Assembly (NCBI GenBank): GCA_023436025.1
Contig: JAEZKX010000034.1
Span: forward strand, 1-7,527
Direction of reading: 5' to 3'
From: Pseudomonadota bacterium
GTDB lineage: Bacteria; Pseudomonadota; Gammaproteobacteria; Burkholderiales; Burkholderiaceae_C
Length of the DNA: 7,527 nt
The notes beneath the pieces were generated by a model that saw only the letters and a program-made list of their open reading frames with translations, had not been told where the DNA came from and made no database searches. The translations under genes were made by a program, and so were the position numbers. Within the stretch, counting starts at the first letter, position 1. Every line of letters begins with the position of its first letter. Shown here in pieces: positions 6,901-7,527 of this stretch.

Positions 6901-7527
6901 GGTGGCGCGCCGCGTCGACTTCCTCACCGCCTACCAGGACGCGGGCTACGCCCGCCGCTACGCCGAGGTGGTCGAGCGCGTGCGTGCCGCCGAGGCGCCG
7001 CTGGGCCGGACCACGCTGGCCGAGGCGGTGGCGCACGGCCTGTTCAAGCTGATGGCGTACAAGGATGAATACGAAGTCGCGCGGCTGCACGCCGACACCG
7101 GCTTCCGCGAGAAGGTGGCCGGGCAGTTCGAGGGCGACTTCCGCATCCACTACCACCTGGCGCCGCCGGCGTTGTCCAGGCACGACGACCAGGGCCGCCT
7201 GGTCAAGCGCAAGTTCGGCCCGGGCACCATCCACCTGTTCCGGCTGTTGGCCAGGTTCAAGGGCCTGCGCGGCACGGCACTGGATGTCTTCGGCCGCACC
7301 GAGGAGCGCCGCACCGAGCGGGCGCTGATCGAGGAATACCGCCAGACGGTCGACACCCTGCTGCAGCGGCTGGACGCCGGCAACCACGCGCTGGCGGTGG
7401 AGATCGCGCGCCTGCCCGAGCAGATCAAGGGCTACGGCCATGTGAAGGCGCGCAACCTCGCGGCGGTGCGGCCGCGCTGGCAGGCGCTGCTGGCCCAGTG
7501 GGCCGAGGGCGCGCCGCAGCGCAAGGC
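3974..7527 (+). CDS. Indolepyruvate:ferredoxin oxidoreductase, fused single-chain form, 3'-truncated
   Basis: This family oxidatively decarboxylates aryl-pyruvates, such as indolepyruvate and phenylpyruvate, to aryl-acetyl-CoA, using thiamine diphosphate, CoA, Fe-S clusters and ferredoxin. The frame is open from the ATG at 3974 to the right edge: 1184 residues, close to the usual full length of about 1150-1200, so only a short C-terminal tail should be missing. Domains in order: N-terminal 2-oxoacid oxidoreductase domain with SGYRGSPLGGYD (60-71), GVNEEL (91-96), GIWYGKGPGVDR (122-133) and GDDHISKSSTAAHQSD (157-172); the TPP-binding domain with FCSGCPHNTS (462-471), GIGCH (483-487) and the GDG-x26-N motif (527-529, Asn556); a basic stretch EKRRRRKRG (643-651); a cysteine cluster C667-x2-C670-x2-C673-x5-C679 plus C700, C706 and C711; a gamma-type domain with GVGGTG (757-762) and QDAAGLAQKGG (784-794); then a C-terminal extension. 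All family residues I know of are intact. True substrate is inferred from the family. Confidence 0.93.
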   Translation, partial: MNAPLPEHIRKALETVTLDDKYALDHGRAFMSGVQALVKLPMLQRQRDAQQGRNTAGFISGYRGSPLGGYDQALWKARDYLQAQNIVFQPGVNEELAATALWGTQQLGFAPAGTQKFDGVFGIWYGKGPGVDRCSDVFKHANMAGTTPWGGVIAVAGDDHISKSSTAAHQSDHIFKACGLPVFFPADVQEILDLGLHAFAMSRYSGVWAGMKTIQEIVESSATAMIDPERVQIKLPTDFEMPPGGVHIRWPDNALDQEARLFDFKWYAALAYIRANRLNRNVIEGPNDRFGIMASGKAYNDTRQALLDLGLDDATCRRIGLRLHKVAVVWPLEAQITREFAQGLREILVVEEKRQVIEYQLKEELYNWRTDVRPTVVGKFDEGEGSYAGGEWSMPNRTGHTLLRANADLSPALIARAIAHRLRKLGLDTDVQARIDAQLAILEAKERAMQVVEVKGDRVPWFCSGCPHNTSTVVPEGSRAMAGIGCHFMATWMDRATIGFTQMGGEGVPWVGQQPFSTEKHVFANIGDGTYFHSGLLAIRQAIAAGVNITYKVLYNDAVAMTGGQPVGERPEGHTPLQIAHSLVAEGVAKLVVVTDEPGKYQGAALPAGVEVHHRDALDAIQRQLRETAGVTAMIYDQTCATEKRRRRKRGAMVDPAVRVMINDLVCEGCGDCSVQSNCLSVEPLETEFGRKRTINQSSCNKDTSCLKGFCPSFVTVEGGQLKKKAKQEAPSPHALGELPEPQLPGTAEAYGIVVAGVGGTGVITIGQLLGMAAHLEGRGIVTQDAAGLAQKGGATWSHVLIADTQDAIRTTRVGMAAADLVIGCDPIVTGGKETVMRMREGRTRVALNGHGAPTAAFVRDGAWSNPSEACAAEIGKAVGAQGLAAFNAEAAATRLMGDSIYTNPMMLGFAWQKGWVPLARASILRAIELNAVAVEANKAAFEWGRQAAHDPARVESLLAPAQVIAFKKRETLESLVARRVDFLTAYQDAGYARRYAEVVERVRAAEAPLGRTTLAEAVAHGLFKLMAYKDEYEVARLHADTGFREKVAGQFEGDFRIHYHLAPPALSRHDDQGRLVKRKFGPGTIHLFRLLARFKGLRGTALDVFGRTEERRTERALIEEYRQTVDTLLQRLDAGNHALAVEIARLPEQIKGYGHVKARNLAAVRPRWQALLAQWAEGAPQRK

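Noticed and set aside
3880..7068. A 1062-codon + strand frame overlapping the oxidoreductase
   Set aside because: The translation is Arg/Ala/Gly/Pro-rich low-complexity sequence from a shifted frame of the real gene, with no domain and no ribosome binding site.
3815..7441. A 1208-codon open frame on the - strand, antisense to the oxidoreductase
   Set aside because: It is in exact codon register with the sense gene. It stays open only because the sense gene lacks TTA, CTA and TCA codons, the usual effect of high GC. Its translation is rich in His, Arg, Ala and Gly without recognisable domains, whereas the sense frame shows every motif of a known enzyme.

Overview
The window is very GC-rich, with strongly G/C-biased third codon positions and almost no TTA, CTA or TCA codons. 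The gene types (MltA with a 3D domain, a Tat-exported PhoX, and an Lrp/AsnC gene divergent from a fused indolepyruvate ferredoxin oxidoreductase) suggest a betaproteobacterium, probably Burkholderiales of the Comamonadaceae kind. That assignment is inference from gene style, not from a marker gene.

Layout. (1) Bases 1-1050, + strand: the 3' part of mltA, a lytic murein transglycosylase, cut by the left edge. (2) Bases 1051-1326: a convergent intergenic gap packed with simple and inverted repeats. It holds a G-rich hexamer tract, a 147-bp inverted-repeat element built of CGCAAAAG-type units, a pyrimidine-rich core and a CCGGAAGTCC repeat cluster. (3) Bases 1327-3201, - strand: phoX, a Tat-exported and probably lipid-anchored alkaline phosphatase of the PhoX (DUF839) family, with a good PHO box 62 nt upstream of its start. 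(4) Bases 3408-3878, - strand: an Lrp/AsnC-family regulator. (5) Bases 3974-7527, + strand: a fused indolepyruvate:ferredoxin oxidoreductase running off the right edge. It is the largest gene here, with 1184 codons visible, and it is easily missed because no stop codon lies in the window.

How the genes fit together. The Lrp-type regulator and the oxidoreductase diverge from a 95-bp gap, the usual arrangement for a local regulator and its target. The expected role is oxidation of aryl-pyruvates from aromatic amino acids to aryl-acetyl-CoA, with a regulator that may sense an amino acid or its keto acid. phoX lies downstream of the regulator on the same strand, but the PHO box in the 206-bp gap points to a separate PhoB-controlled transcript. 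mltA is an unrelated cell-wall gene.

I did not find a previously undescribed system. The most useful observations are the PHO box of phoX, the inverted-repeat element between mltA and phoX, and a possible leaderless start for the oxidoreductase.
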